From contig CAYPDQ010000015.1 in NCBI GenBank assembly GCA_964409535.1, positions 1 through 19,011 on the forward strand: a stretch of 19,011 bases of DNA, in the 5' to 3' direction. Positions 5,836-11,875 of this stretch are shown one piece after another. The notes under the pieces are model-generated. The model was given only the letters and a program-made list of their open reading frames with translations. It ran no database searches and was not told where the DNA came from. Each line of letters opens with the position of its first letter. Position 1 is the first letter of the stretch. This stretch comes from JBBUAX01 sp964409535 (GTDB lineage: Bacteria; Patescibacteriota; Minisyncoccia; UBA6257; 2-01-FULL-56-20). The position numbers and the translations under genes are program-made.

Positions 5836-5842
5836 TTTATAA

Positions 5843-5851
5843 ATAATAACA
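5843..5851 (-). promoter_or_regulatory. Extended -10 promoter of the GrpB gene
   Basis: On the minus strand TGT followed by TATTAT, seven bases before the ATG at 5835. Confidence 0.55.
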
Positions 5852-5888
5852 CCTTAATGTGTTTCGGCGCCGGACCCGGTTCGTAACC

Positions 5889-5916
5889 TTGTAGTTTTTT
5901 AAAAGAGTGATATAAT
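5889..5916 (+). promoter_or_regulatory. Promoter that decides the start of the GlcG-like gene
   Basis: TTGTAG (5889-5894), a 16-base spacer, and TATAAT (5911-5916). The -10 box overlaps the ATG at 5915, so that ATG would precede the transcript. The mRNA should begin near 5923, just before a GGAGG site. Confidence 0.7.
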
Positions 5917-5938
5917 GCAGCGCGATTGGAGGTGTTCT

Positions 5939-6442
5939 TTGAGGACAACTATTGACTCGGCAGGGTACGAGCGAGTGGTGGCCTGGGTCCGGCTGGCGAT
6001 GCTCTACGCCATCGACCTTTTCAAGGGCGAGCCGGGCTGGGAAGGCAAGAACAGCGGCTACTTCTGCGTGGCAGATGCGCGGACAGGCGACCCAATCTTC
6101 GGGCCGACCCAGGTTGGCGTGAGCCCGCCGGAGAAGGTCTCGAAGCGGGTTCGCATCTGTCAGGAGAAGGCGGAGCGGCTGGCGATGCGTCAGGATCACG
6201 TCTCCAGTTGGGAAAGCCGCGAGCCGGAGAAGGAACGCTGGGGCGGCGCGGTGCGCGTCGGCGACCTCATCTTCTCTTTCACCGGCCTGCCAGAGTTGGG
6301 AGACGAGGCGGTGATGCTCGTGGCGGCAGTGGAGCACTACCGCAACCGCGAAGCGGAGTTGCGCGCGATGGAGATCGTCGCCCGCAGCGACAACCACTAC
6401 TATAAGCAGCTTCACGAGACCCTGCGGAGGATACACTCGTAA
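5939..6442 (+). CDS. Conserved protein, possibly GlcG/HbpS-like fold
   Basis: A 167-residue soluble protein. The start is TTG 5939 with GGAGG (5928-5932) six bases upstream; the in-frame ATG at 5915 lies inside the promoter. The order of elements resembles GlcG/HbpS (DUF336) proteins: a long first helix (ERVVAWVRLAMLYAIDLF), a strand with FCVADARTGDPIFG, a helix (SKRVRICQEKAERLAM), then WGGAVRVGDLIFSFTGLPELGDEAVMLV, like the GG-P-x-G-GVSG-x-DEAVA pattern. I recall close relatives in CPR genomes annotated as hypothetical. GlcG-like proteins bind small ligands such as heme; no ligand can be assigned. It forms its own unit, with promoter and terminator adjacent. Confidence 0.7.
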   Translation: MRTTIDSAGYERVVAWVRLAMLYAIDLFKGEPGWEGKNSGYFCVADARTGDPIFGPTQVGVSPPEKVSKRVRICQEKAERLAMRQDHVSSWESREPEKERWGGAVRVGDLIFSFTGLPELGDEAVMLVAAVEHYRNREAELRAMEIVARSDNHYYKQLHETLRRIHS

Positions 6443-6460
6443 GCGCGAGAGCGGCAGCAA

Positions 6461-6500
6461 GGGCCGGCGTGCGAAAGTTGCACCCGGCCCGAAACTTTTT
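6461..6500 (+). terminator. Intrinsic terminator
   Basis: GGGCCGG (6461-6467) and GTGC (6469-6472) pair with GCAC CCGGCCC (6480-6490), with one bulged C, followed by GAAAC and five T at 6496-6500. It ends the GlcG-like transcript. Confidence 0.9.
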
Positions 6501-6502
6501 AT

Positions 6503-6511
6503 TGATATAAT
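6503..6511 (+). promoter_or_regulatory. Extended -10 promoter, leaderless start
   Basis: TGA followed by TATAAT (6506-6511). The ATG at 6518 is six bases further, at the expected +1. It begins three bases after the terminator T-tract. Confidence 0.75.
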
Positions 6512-6517
6512 CAAAGA

Positions 6518-7144
6518 ATGCGCAAGTTTCCGGAATTGGATCTCAAAGAATTCAAAATATTTAAAAAACTGAACGCGCCGCAGAAGATACAGGATTTTTT
6601 GGTGAAGCTCCCGATGAACTTTGAGAAGAAGGGCGACACCTGCCGTTCGCCTTTGATGGCCTTGCGGCACGGCGAGGCCCACTGCCTGGAAGGCGCGCTC
6701 CTGGCCGCGGCTGCGCTCTGGTATAACGGCGAGCAGCCGCTTCTTATGGACTTGCGAGCATCAAACGGCGACGACGACCACGTAATCGCGCTTTTCCGCC
6801 GCGGGAGATGGTGGAGCGCGATAAGCAAGACCAACCATCCGGTTTTGCGCTACCGCGATCCGATTTACAAAGCCCCGCGGGAACTCGCGGCGTCGTATTT
6901 CAACGAGTACTTATTGGACAGCGGTCTCAAAACACTTCGCAGCTATTCCGCGCCATTCAATCTTTTGCGCTACGGCGACGGGTGGCTCACGTCGGAGAAG
7001 GATTTGTTCTATCTTTCGCCTGCTTTGAACAAGACGAAGCACTTCAAGCTTGTGGAGAACGTCGCCGTCCGCAATCTGCGCCGGGCGGACCCGTTGGAGA
7101 TAAAAGCGACGAAGACGCAGGAATTCACTCCGTCTTCTTCATAA
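6518..7144 (+). CDS. Transglutaminase-like predicted cysteine enzyme
   Basis: A 208-residue soluble protein. RHGEAHCLEGALLAAAALWYNG looks like the helix carrying the nucleophilic Cys of the transglutaminase fold, DDDHVIALFRRGRWWSAIS carries a candidate His, and TNHPVLRYRDPIY a candidate Asp. That is the Cys-His-Asp order of transglutaminase-like domains. I know similar unnamed proteins in diverse bacteria. No export signal is seen, and the substrate is unknown. The start is fixed by the adjacent extended -10 box. Its last 20 bases (7125-7144) overlap the 3' end of the convergent oxidase gene, so no terminator separates the pair. Confidence 0.65.
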   Translation: MRKFPELDLKEFKIFKKLNAPQKIQDFLVKLPMNFEKKGDTCRSPLMALRHGEAHCLEGALLAAAALWYNGEQPLLMDLRASNGDDDHVIALFRRGRWWSAISKTNHPVLRYRDPIYKAPRELAASYFNEYLLDSGLKTLRSYSAPFNLLRYGDGWLTSEKDLFYLSPALNKTKHFKLVENVAVRNLRRADPLEIKATKTQEFTPSSS

Positions 7145-8789
7145 ACTTCATTATGTCCGCGGTGGTGGCGCCGACTTTCTTGCCGGGGTTGAACAGATTC
7201 TGCGGGTCAAAGATCTTTTTGGTCTGGGCAAAGAGTTTAAGCACGGCGGGGGAGTACATTTTGCCGAGGTAGGGCGTCCGCACAATACCGTCGTTGTGCT
7301 CGCCGGTTATTGAACCCTTGTACTCCGTAACCAGGTCGTAAACCTTTTCCGAAAGTTCCGGGATTATTTGGCGTTGGGATTCCAGTTCCAGATCCATCAA
7401 GGGGATGATGTGGAAATTGCCCTCCCCGGAGTGGCCGGCGATGGTGTAGATCATTTTATCCTTATAGGGGGCAAGAATTTTATCCAATTTGGGCAGGAAT
7501 TCCGGCAGGAACTCCGGCCGGACTACGAAGTCGTCTATGAACGGCGCGGTGTGCTTGCCCCGGATGTGCTGCCGCAGGAGCGAGAAACTTTCCCGGCGCA
7601 TCACCCAATATTTTCTGGCTTCTTTCGGGTCGCGGGTGCGGTGGGTCTGGATCCCAAAGTGGCCGCGCACCATATCCTCCGCCTGTCGCAGCTTGGTTTG
7701 CACCTCCTCTTCCGTTTCGCCGGTGAACTCCGCTATGAGGACGAGTTTGGGCACGCCGCCGGTCAAAGTGAGCCAAAGTTCCGGCAGGAACTGGAAGCCG
7801 AGCTTCAAAAGATTCCCGCCCATCCGCTTCATAAGTTCCGGCAGGAACTTTATCGCCAGCTTGAAGGTGTTGTCGTCGTAGGATTCAAACGACTCCGGCT
7901 TGAACCTGGCTACGTCCGCCACAAGTTTCCCCAAAATATCCGTGTTTTGCAGAAACATCACCAGGAGTTCGGAATGGGGCTTCACCCGCACCAGGCGGAA
8001 CTTGATCTTGGTTATGAACGCAAGCGTGCCCTGGGAGCCGGTCACAAGTTTGGCCAGATTGAAGGTTCTCTTGTCCCAAACGTTCCACAGGAAGTATCCG
8101 GCAGAGTTTTTGTGCACGTTGGGCCTGGCCTTTTGCAAGAGGTCATAGTTCCTGGAAATGAGCGCATGCATCTCCCGGTAGATTTTGCCTTCCAGGGTTT
8201 TGAGTTTTTTCTTGGCGGCTAGCTCCTTGGCGCTAAGCGCTTTCAAAACGCAGCTGCTTCCGTCCGAAAGAACGACATTCAATTCCTCCACGTAGTCCTC
8301 GGTCTTGCCGTAGGCCAGGGATTTTTCGCCGCCGGAGTTGTTCGCCACCATTCCACCCACGGTGCAAAGTTCCCGGGAGGCGGGATAAGAAGGAAGGAGC
8401 AGGTTCTTTTTTAGCGTTTCCTTCTCGAAGTCGCGGTAATAGACGCCGGGTTCGGTTACGGCGTACCCATCGCCAACCCCCGACTTCTCACTTCCAACTT
8501 CTATTATTCGGTTGAAGTGGGGAATAAAATCCAGGACGACGGACTCGGTTAGCGGCCCGCCGGACATATCCGTGCCCGCGGAACGGGCGGTGATGGAAAG
8601 ATCTTTGTCCGACTTCTTTTTCGCCGAGGCGAACTTGACCAGATTCTTGAGGTCGTCCGTGTCTTTCGGCCGCACCACGAGCGCCGGCTTTATCCGGAAG
8701 ATGCTCGCGTCCTCGCTGAATTTTTTGAGGTCTTCTTCGGAGTCGCTTATTTCACCTTTGACTACCCGCTTTATTTCGTCGATTAACAT
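7125..8789 (-). CDS. FAD-linked oxidase (GlcD/D-lactate dehydrogenase family)
   Basis: A 554-residue flavoprotein. The FAD_binding_4 (PCMH) domain spans about 30-220: ALVVRPKDTDDLKNLVKFA, ARSAGTDMSGG, YPASRELCTVGGMVANNSGG and AYGKTEDYVEEL, with the GG-x-x-A-N-N-SGG loop that holds the FAD pyrophosphate. The FAD-oxidase C-terminal domain follows: HTAPFIDDFVVRPE, GHSGEGNFHIIP, ITGEHNDGIVR and FDPQNLFNPGKK, with the His/Glu residues typical of 2-hydroxyacid oxidoreductases. The probable reaction is oxidation of D-lactate or a similar D-2-hydroxyacid; the electron acceptor is unknown. No iron-sulfur GlpC-type domain is fused. The start has an extended -10 box nine bases upstream, divergent from mnmA. 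Confidence 0.93.
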   Translation of the reverse strand: MLIDEIKRVVKGEISDSEEDLKKFSEDASIFRIKPALVVRPKDTDDLKNLVKFASAKKKSDKDLSITARSAGTDMSGGPLTESVVLDFIPHFNRIIEVGSEKSGVGDGYAVTEPGVYYRDFEKETLKKNLLLPSYPASRELCTVGGMVANNSGGEKSLAYGKTEDYVEELNVVLSDGSSCVLKALSAKELAAKKKLKTLEGKIYREMHALISRNYDLLQKARPNVHKNSAGYFLWNVWDKRTFNLAKLVTGSQGTLAFITKIKFRLVRVKPHSELLVMFLQNTDILGKLVADVARFKPESFESYDDNTFKLAIKFLPELMKRMGGNLLKLGFQFLPELWLTLTGGVPKLVLIAEFTGETEEEVQTKLRQAEDMVRGHFGIQTHRTRDPKEARKYWVMRRESFSLLRQHIRGKHTAPFIDDFVVRPEFLPEFLPKLDKILAPYKDKMIYTIAGHSGEGNFHIIPLMDLELESQRQIIPELSEKVYDLVTEYKGSITGEHNDGIVRTPYLGKMYSPAVLKLFAQTKKIFDPQNLFNPGKKVGATTADIMKFMKKTE

Positions 8790-8798
8790 AGTGGTCTA

Positions 8799-8807
8799 AT
8801 TATAACA
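8799..8807 (-). promoter_or_regulatory. Extended -10 promoter of the FAD oxidase
   Basis: On the minus strand TGT followed by TATAAT, nine bases before the ATG at 8789. It shares a 38-base intergenic gap with the mnmA promoter. Confidence 0.7.
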
Positions 8808-8811
8808 GTTG

Positions 8812-8820
8812 TGATATAAA
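8812..8820 (+). promoter_or_regulatory. Extended -10 promoter of mnmA
   Basis: TGA followed by TATAAA (8815-8820), seven bases before the ATG at 8828. Its -10 hexamer is ten bases from that of the divergent oxidase promoter, so simultaneous polymerase binding is unlikely. Confidence 0.7.
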
Positions 8821-8827
8821 ACCCGCG

Positions 8828-10084
8828 ATGGCGAAGGTTAAAGAGAAGGTTTTCGTCGCAATGAGCGGGGGAGTGGACAGCTCCGTCGCGGCGTTGCTCC
8901 TCAAAAAGCGCGGCTACGATGTGGTCGGCGTGTTTATGCGTTGTTGGAGCAATGACGGCCCCGACGCTTCGGTCGGGGTAGATTGCGCTTGGGAGCGGGA
9001 TGCGGAGGATGCCCGGCGGGTGGCGGAGAAGCTTGGTATCCCTTTCTATGTGTGGGATTTTGAGGAGGAATACAGGAAGAAGGTGGTGGACTATATGATC
9101 CGGGGCTACAAGCGCGGGGAGACGCCGAATCCGGACGTGATGTGCAACCGGGAGATAAAGTTCGGCCTCTTCTTGGAGCGGGCGTTGCGGGCAGGGGCGG
9201 ATTTTGTGGCTACCGGACATTATGCGCGTCGGGTTCCCGCTCTCCGTCGCCGATTGTCGGCTCGCTCCAGCGGCGAGCCGCAATCTGCGCTCTCGCCCCG
9301 GCGACTCGCCTTCGGCGAGACCGAGCTCGCCGGGGCTGCGAGAGCCGCCGTCAAGCGGGAACCCTCCGCTTGGTCGTTGTACGAGGCGGTGGACAAGAAC
9401 AAAGACCAGTCCTATTTCTTGTGGACCCTGACCCAAGAGCAGCTGCGGCATTGTCTTTTCCCGATGGGCGACTATTTGAAGTCGGAGGTGCGGGAGATCG
9501 CGCGCCGGGCAGGGCTGCCGACCGCGGAGAAAAAGGACTCCCAGGGCATCTGTTTTTTGGGCAAAGTGACGCTTGCGGATTTTTTGAAGCAGTACATCCC
9601 GGAGAAGCGGGGAGCGGTTTTGAGTTTGAAGGGCGAAAAACTCGGCGAGCACAGCGGCGCCTGGTTTTACACGATTGGCCAGAGACACGGTATTGGGGTT
9701 AATACACCGCCCCGACGCCCAAAGGGGGTCGGGGCCCCGACCGGAGCGTCGGGGTCGGCCAGCTCTCAACCTCATTACGTTGCGGAGAAGGATATCCGCA
9801 AGAATACAGTCGTGGTTGCGGAAGGGGCGGAGAACCCTGCGCTGTATCGCAAGGAAATTGCACTTGCAGACGTGAATATCATCAACCCACAACATACCAA
9901 CAAACTGGAGTATATTGGTATGTCCGTGATGGCCCGGGTGCGGTACCGCCAGCCGCTCGCCGAAGCGGAGCTCCGGAAATGGAGTTTGGTTTTTAAAACC
10001 CCTCAAAAATTCGTCGCTCCTGGCCAGTCGGCGGTGTTCTATTCTTCCAGGGGAGAAATGTTGGGAGGAGGCGTTATCACTTGA
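8828..10084 (+). CDS. mnmA: tRNA-specific 2-thiouridylase MnmA
   Basis: MnmA adenylates U34 of Lys, Glu and Gln tRNAs and replaces its 2-oxygen with sulfur. The PP-loop MSGGVDSSVAALLL is at residues 14-27. The two catalytic cysteines are present as Cys106 (NPDVMCNREIKFG) and Cys242 (GICFLG); also seen are DFVATGHYAR, NKDQSYFLW and YTIGQRHGIG. At 418 residues it is about 55 longer than usual. Three palindrome-coded in-frame segments explain this: residues about 44-51 (GPDASVG), 135-179 (Arg/Ala/Ser-rich, between GHYAR and the LYEAVDKNKDQS segment) and about 295-309 (Pro/Gly-rich, before HYVAEKD). All lie between conserved blocks, so the enzyme is probably active. Confidence 0.96.
   Translation: MAKVKEKVFVAMSGGVDSSVAALLLKKRGYDVVGVFMRCWSNDGPDASVGVDCAWERDAEDARRVAEKLGIPFYVWDFEEEYRKKVVDYMIRGYKRGETPNPDVMCNREIKFGLFLERALRAGADFVATGHYARRVPALRRRLSARSSGEPQSALSPRRLAFGETELAGAARAAVKREPSAWSLYEAVDKNKDQSYFLWTLTQEQLRHCLFPMGDYLKSEVREIARRAGLPTAEKKDSQGICFLGKVTLADFLKQYIPEKRGAVLSLKGEKLGEHSGAWFYTIGQRHGIGVNTPPRRPKGVGAPTGASGSASSQPHYVAEKDIRKNTVVVAEGAENPALYRKEIALADVNIINPQHTNKLEYIGMSVMARVRYRQPLAEAELRKWSLVFKTPQKFVAPGQSAVFYSSRGEMLGGGVIT
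8959..8978. repeat. In-frame palindromic element 1 in mnmA
   Basis: CCCCGAC, GCTTCG, GTCGGGG. It encodes PDASVG, where family members run directly into the acidic C-x-W-E segment. The same 20-bp unit recurs in the opposite orientation at 9735-9754 with one mismatch. Confidence 0.75.
9231..9364. repeat. 134-bp composite palindromic insertion in mnmA
   Basis: Outer arms GGGTTCCCGCT (9231-9241) and AGCGGGAACCC (9354-9364) enclose two hairpins. Hairpin A: GATTG and CGGCTCGC (9252-9265) with GCGAGCCG and CAATC (9273-9285). Hairpin B: GCTCTCG and CCCCGGCGA (9289-9304) with TCGCCGGGG (9327-9335) and CGAGAGC (9339-9345), with an inner CTCGCC/GGCGAG stem (9305-9319). It is read through in frame as about 45 low-complexity residues. 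Confidence 0.8.
9710..9754. repeat. Double palindromic insertion in mnmA
   Basis: Two related hairpin units back to back. Unit 1 (9710-9734) starts CCCCGACGC and ends GGTCGGGG. Unit 2 (9735-9754) is CCCCGACCGGAGCGTCGGGG, the reverse complement of the element at 8959-8978 with one mismatch. The joint forms a perfect 16-bp palindrome at 9727-9742. It is translated in frame as a Pro/Gly-rich loop. Confidence 0.8.
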
Positions 10085-10108
10085 TTTTTTGAAGAACCGT
10101 GGTATCTT
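10081..10108 (+). promoter_or_regulatory. Candidate promoter of the 10115-10345 RNA
   Basis: TTGATT (10081-10086), a 16-base spacer, and TATCTT (10103-10108) preceded by TGG (extended -10). No ORF starts downstream before the terminator. Confidence 0.45.
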
Positions 10109-10114
10109 AGATAC

Positions 10115-10345
10115 GCGTCTTTAGTGACGCAAGTTTGAGAGTGGGGTGGACCGGTTGTCCGATCCGCGCGCGTACAGCTCATCGGTGGATTGCCAACGCG
10201 GAGCAAAGCCCTGCGGGCTCATAACCCCCGGCGCCTAGACGGCCCTTCTGCCCCCTCCCGGATCGGGGCGCGTATCGCGTCCCCGATCCGGGTCGTTATA
10301 TCTTGCGGGCCCATCCATCGTTGGATGCGGCCCGCTTCTCTTTTT
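10115..10345 (+). ncRNA. Unidentified structured RNA, about 230 nt
   Basis: Between mnmA and the cobO region, 10085-10359 has no credible ORF but much secondary structure: GCGTC/GACGC at 10115-10130, CCGAT/ATCGG and GAGC..CCC/GGG..CTC hairpins in the middle, a near-perfect 16-bp stem at 10257-10292 (CCCGGATCGGGG, CGCG), and an intrinsic terminator at 10305-10345. A promoter-like sequence lies at its 5' edge. I checked from memory for tmRNA, RNase P, SRP and 6S consensus motifs and found none convincing. It may be a lineage-specific small RNA, or only the 3' UTR of mnmA. Confidence 0.5.
10305..10345 (+). terminator. Strong intrinsic terminator
   Basis: GCGGGCC (10305-10311) plus CATCCA pair with TGGATG and GGCCCGC (10329-10335), with one bulged C and a TCGT loop, followed by TTCTCTTTTT (10336-10345). 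Confidence 0.9.
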
Positions 10346-10353
10346 GGTAGAGT
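10345..10353 (+). promoter_or_regulatory. Extended -10 box before the GTG at 10360
   Basis: TGG followed by TAGAGT (10348-10353), six bases before GTG 10360. It fits the leaderless pattern and implies that transcription enters at the broken cobO copy, not at ATG 10428. Confidence 0.5.
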
Positions 10354-10359
10354 ACCAGG

Positions 10360-10431
10360 GTGATTTTGTTATTTACAGGAAACGGCCCCGCCTTCGCTAA
10401 AGCTACGGCGGGCAAGAAAGGCAAGATATGA
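10360..10431 (+). pseudogene. Broken copy of the cobO 5' end, now a 23-codon leader ORF
   Basis: GTG 10360 begins MILLFTGNG, the same nine residues as the cobO-like gene at 10428. The 27 bases differ at five positions: the start codon and four synonymous or third-position changes. Where the intact gene continues KGKTT, this copy has the palindrome-coded PAFAKATAGK, then KGKI and a TGA. That TGA overlaps the ATG of the intact gene (ATGA, 10428-10431), so ribosomes finishing this short frame could restart on it. I read it as the stump of a tandem duplicate whose P-loop was split by the palindrome at 10387-10412. Confidence 0.7.
10387..10412. repeat. Palindromic element inside the broken P-loop copy
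   Basis: CCCGCC (10387-10392) and GGCGGG (10407-10412) flank a core containing TTCGCTAAAGCTA. The core is shared with the efp element at 497-517. It splits the GNG-KGK motif. Confidence 0.75.
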
Positions 10432-10952
10432 TATTGCTATTTACTGGAAACGGGAAGGGAAAAACCACCGCTGCTCTTGGTCAGATGGTGCGGGTTTTGG
10501 GGCGGGGGAAGAGCGCTTTGATGATCCAGTTCATCAAAGGTCCGTGGCGTTCCGGCGAGGACGAATTTGCGAAACGCTATGCGCTCCACGATCCGCGTTT
10601 CAAGATCGTGAAGATGGGCAAGGGTTTCGTCGGCATCCTGGGCGATGAGTTGCCGAAAGAAGAGCACGCGCGAGCGGCGAGAGGGGCGCTGGAGGTTTTC
10701 AAAGAGGAGAGGAAGAAAGAATGGCATTTAATAATTCTGGACGAGGTGAATGTCGCCGTTTCCCTCGGCCTTGTGAGCGCCACCGAGGTTTTAGAGGCGA
10801 TAAAAGATTATCCCGAGGACAGGATTTTGATCTTGACCGGCCGGGGCGCGCCGCAGAAACTCATAGACGCCGCCGACCTCGCGACGGAAATGAAAGAAAT
10901 AAAACATCCCTTCGGCGAAGGCAAGAAAGCCAAATTCACGGTGGAGTTTTAA
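10428..10952 (+). CDS. cobO: CobO/BtuR-like corrinoid adenosyltransferase
   Basis: A 174-residue P-loop protein. Family members transfer adenosyl from ATP to cob(I)alamin or cobyrinate diamide. Walker A is TGNGKGKTTAALG (residues 6-18). QFIKGPWRSGED follows, then LIILDEVNVAVSLGLV (the LDE-N-A signature), ILTGRGAPQKLIDAADLATEM and KHPFGEGKKAKFTVEF at the end, all in the usual order for CobA/CobO/BtuR. No other corrinoid gene is in the window, and CPR genomes generally lack cobalamin synthesis, so it may salvage corrinoid or act on another substrate. The methyltransferase gene starts two bases after its last base. Confidence 0.9.
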   Translation: MILLFTGNGKGKTTAALGQMVRVLGRGKSALMIQFIKGPWRSGEDEFAKRYALHDPRFKIVKMGKGFVGILGDELPKEEHARAARGALEVFKEERKKEWHLIILDEVNVAVSLGLVSATEVLEAIKDYPEDRILILTGRGAPQKLIDAADLATEMKEIKHPFGEGKKAKFTVEF

Positions 10953-10953
10953 A

Positions 10954-11739
10954 ATGTCCCAAAAAGAATGGTGGCAGACAGTTTTTGACGACAAGTACCT
11001 GAAGACCTACGTTGATACGGTAACGCCACAGGTTACCCGGCAACAGGTGGGGTTCATCCATAAGAACCTCGGCCTCAAAAAGGGAGCGAAGATTCTGGAC
11101 CTGGCCTGCGGCCACGGCCGGATTTCCATTGAGCTTGCCAAACTCGGTTACAAGGTGACTAGCCTGGACTATTCCAAACATTTTATTGAGATAGCCAAAG
11201 CCGACGCCAAAAAGCAGGGGATAAAAGTTGATTTTATCCGCAAGGATATGCGAAAACTTAACTTTGTTAAAAAGTTTGACGCCGTGCTCAACATTTTCAC
11301 CTCCTTCGGCTACTTTAAAGATGAGAGAGACGATACAAAAGTAATCCAAAAAGTGTCCCGCGCTCTTAAGCCGGGAGGCAAGTTCCTTATGGACACGAAT
11401 AATATGGTCCGCACTCTAACCCTGATGGCCAAAAATGGGGAAGTGAGGAAGGACGGCCGCCTATACGGCCCGACGCGAAAAGGTAAATTAAGCAATGGCC
11501 TCGCTATAACTACAAGAGACGTTGCCAACGCCGCAACCCTGCGTTGGTCTATGACCCGCACCTGGAAAGAAAATGGCAAGAAAATAAGCTACTCCACGGA
11601 AGTTCGTCTGTATTCCTTGCCGGAGTTGGCGCATTTATTGGAAGAAAACGGCCTCAAGGTACGCAAAATATGGGGCAATTTTGACGGCTCGCGGTTCTCG
11701 TTTGCGTCAAGACGACTGATTATTCTGGCTGAGAGATAG
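10954..11739 (+). CDS. Class I SAM-dependent methyltransferase
   Basis: A 261-residue protein. Motif I is ILDLACGHGRISIELAK (about residues 47-63), motif II VTSLDYS, then DFIRKDMRKL, FDAVLNIFTSFGYF and ALKPGGKFLMDTNN. The C-terminal half has a beta-rich insert (TWKENGKKISYSTEVRLYS) before PELAHLLEENGLKV, as in Methyltransf_25/ubiE-like small-molecule enzymes. The substrate is not readable. One base separates its ATG from the cobO-like stop (TAAAATG), so the two are co-transcribed, but this does not by itself link it to corrinoids. Confidence 0.88.
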   Translation: MSQKEWWQTVFDDKYLKTYVDTVTPQVTRQQVGFIHKNLGLKKGAKILDLACGHGRISIELAKLGYKVTSLDYSKHFIEIAKADAKKQGIKVDFIRKDMRKLNFVKKFDAVLNIFTSFGYFKDERDDTKVIQKVSRALKPGGKFLMDTNNMVRTLTLMAKNGEVRKDGRLYGPTRKGKLSNGLAITTRDVANAATLRWSMTRTWKENGKKISYSTEVRLYSLPELAHLLEENGLKVRKIWGNFDGSRFSFASRRLIILAER

Positions 11740-11875
11740 TGAAGTTTACGCTCTCTTGACGAGCGCGCTGAGATTCGCATATATGCCGGGTTGTAGAGAA
11801 GCTCAGCGTGCGCTTGATGTCGGAGGAATAGCTTAAGGAATTCACCCAGCGGGCGGAGGGATTAATTAACGGCAG
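11740..11875. other. Convergent intergenic gap with an inverted repeat
   Basis: CGCTGAG (11766-11772) pairs with CTCAGCG (11802-11808). It may stop transcripts arriving from both sides, but no T-tract is present. No ORF or other feature is seen. Confidence 0.35.

Noticed and set aside
5837..6682. Minus-strand open frame of 281 codons opposite the GlcG-like gene
   Set aside because: Composition is Leu/Arg/His/Pro-rich and low in recognisable motifs; the plus strand has a promoter, Shine-Dalgarno, protein-like sequence and terminator. It spans an intergenic terminator and is an antisense shadow.
7494..7849. Repeated AGTTCCGGCAGGAACT-type palindrome in the FAD oxidase gene (7777-7792, 7834-7849 and near 7494-7518)
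   Set aside because: Each copy encodes FLPE-L, which I believe is conserved protein sequence in CPR relatives of this oxidase, so the DNA repeat is better explained by protein conservation and codon choice than by an inserted element.
7368..8222. Plus-strand open frame of 284 codons opposite the FAD oxidase
   Set aside because: Antisense of conserved flavoprotein motifs; no start signals or known domain.
9231..9364. A tRNA-like cloverleaf in mnmA
   Set aside because: The fold has an outer stem and two hairpins only, no CCA end, no T-loop consensus and no anticodon arm; it is also translated in frame.
8783..10006. Minus-strand open frame of 407 codons opposite mnmA
   Set aside because: It mirrors mnmA exactly; mnmA has all catalytic motifs. 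GC-rich DNA keeps the antisense frame open.
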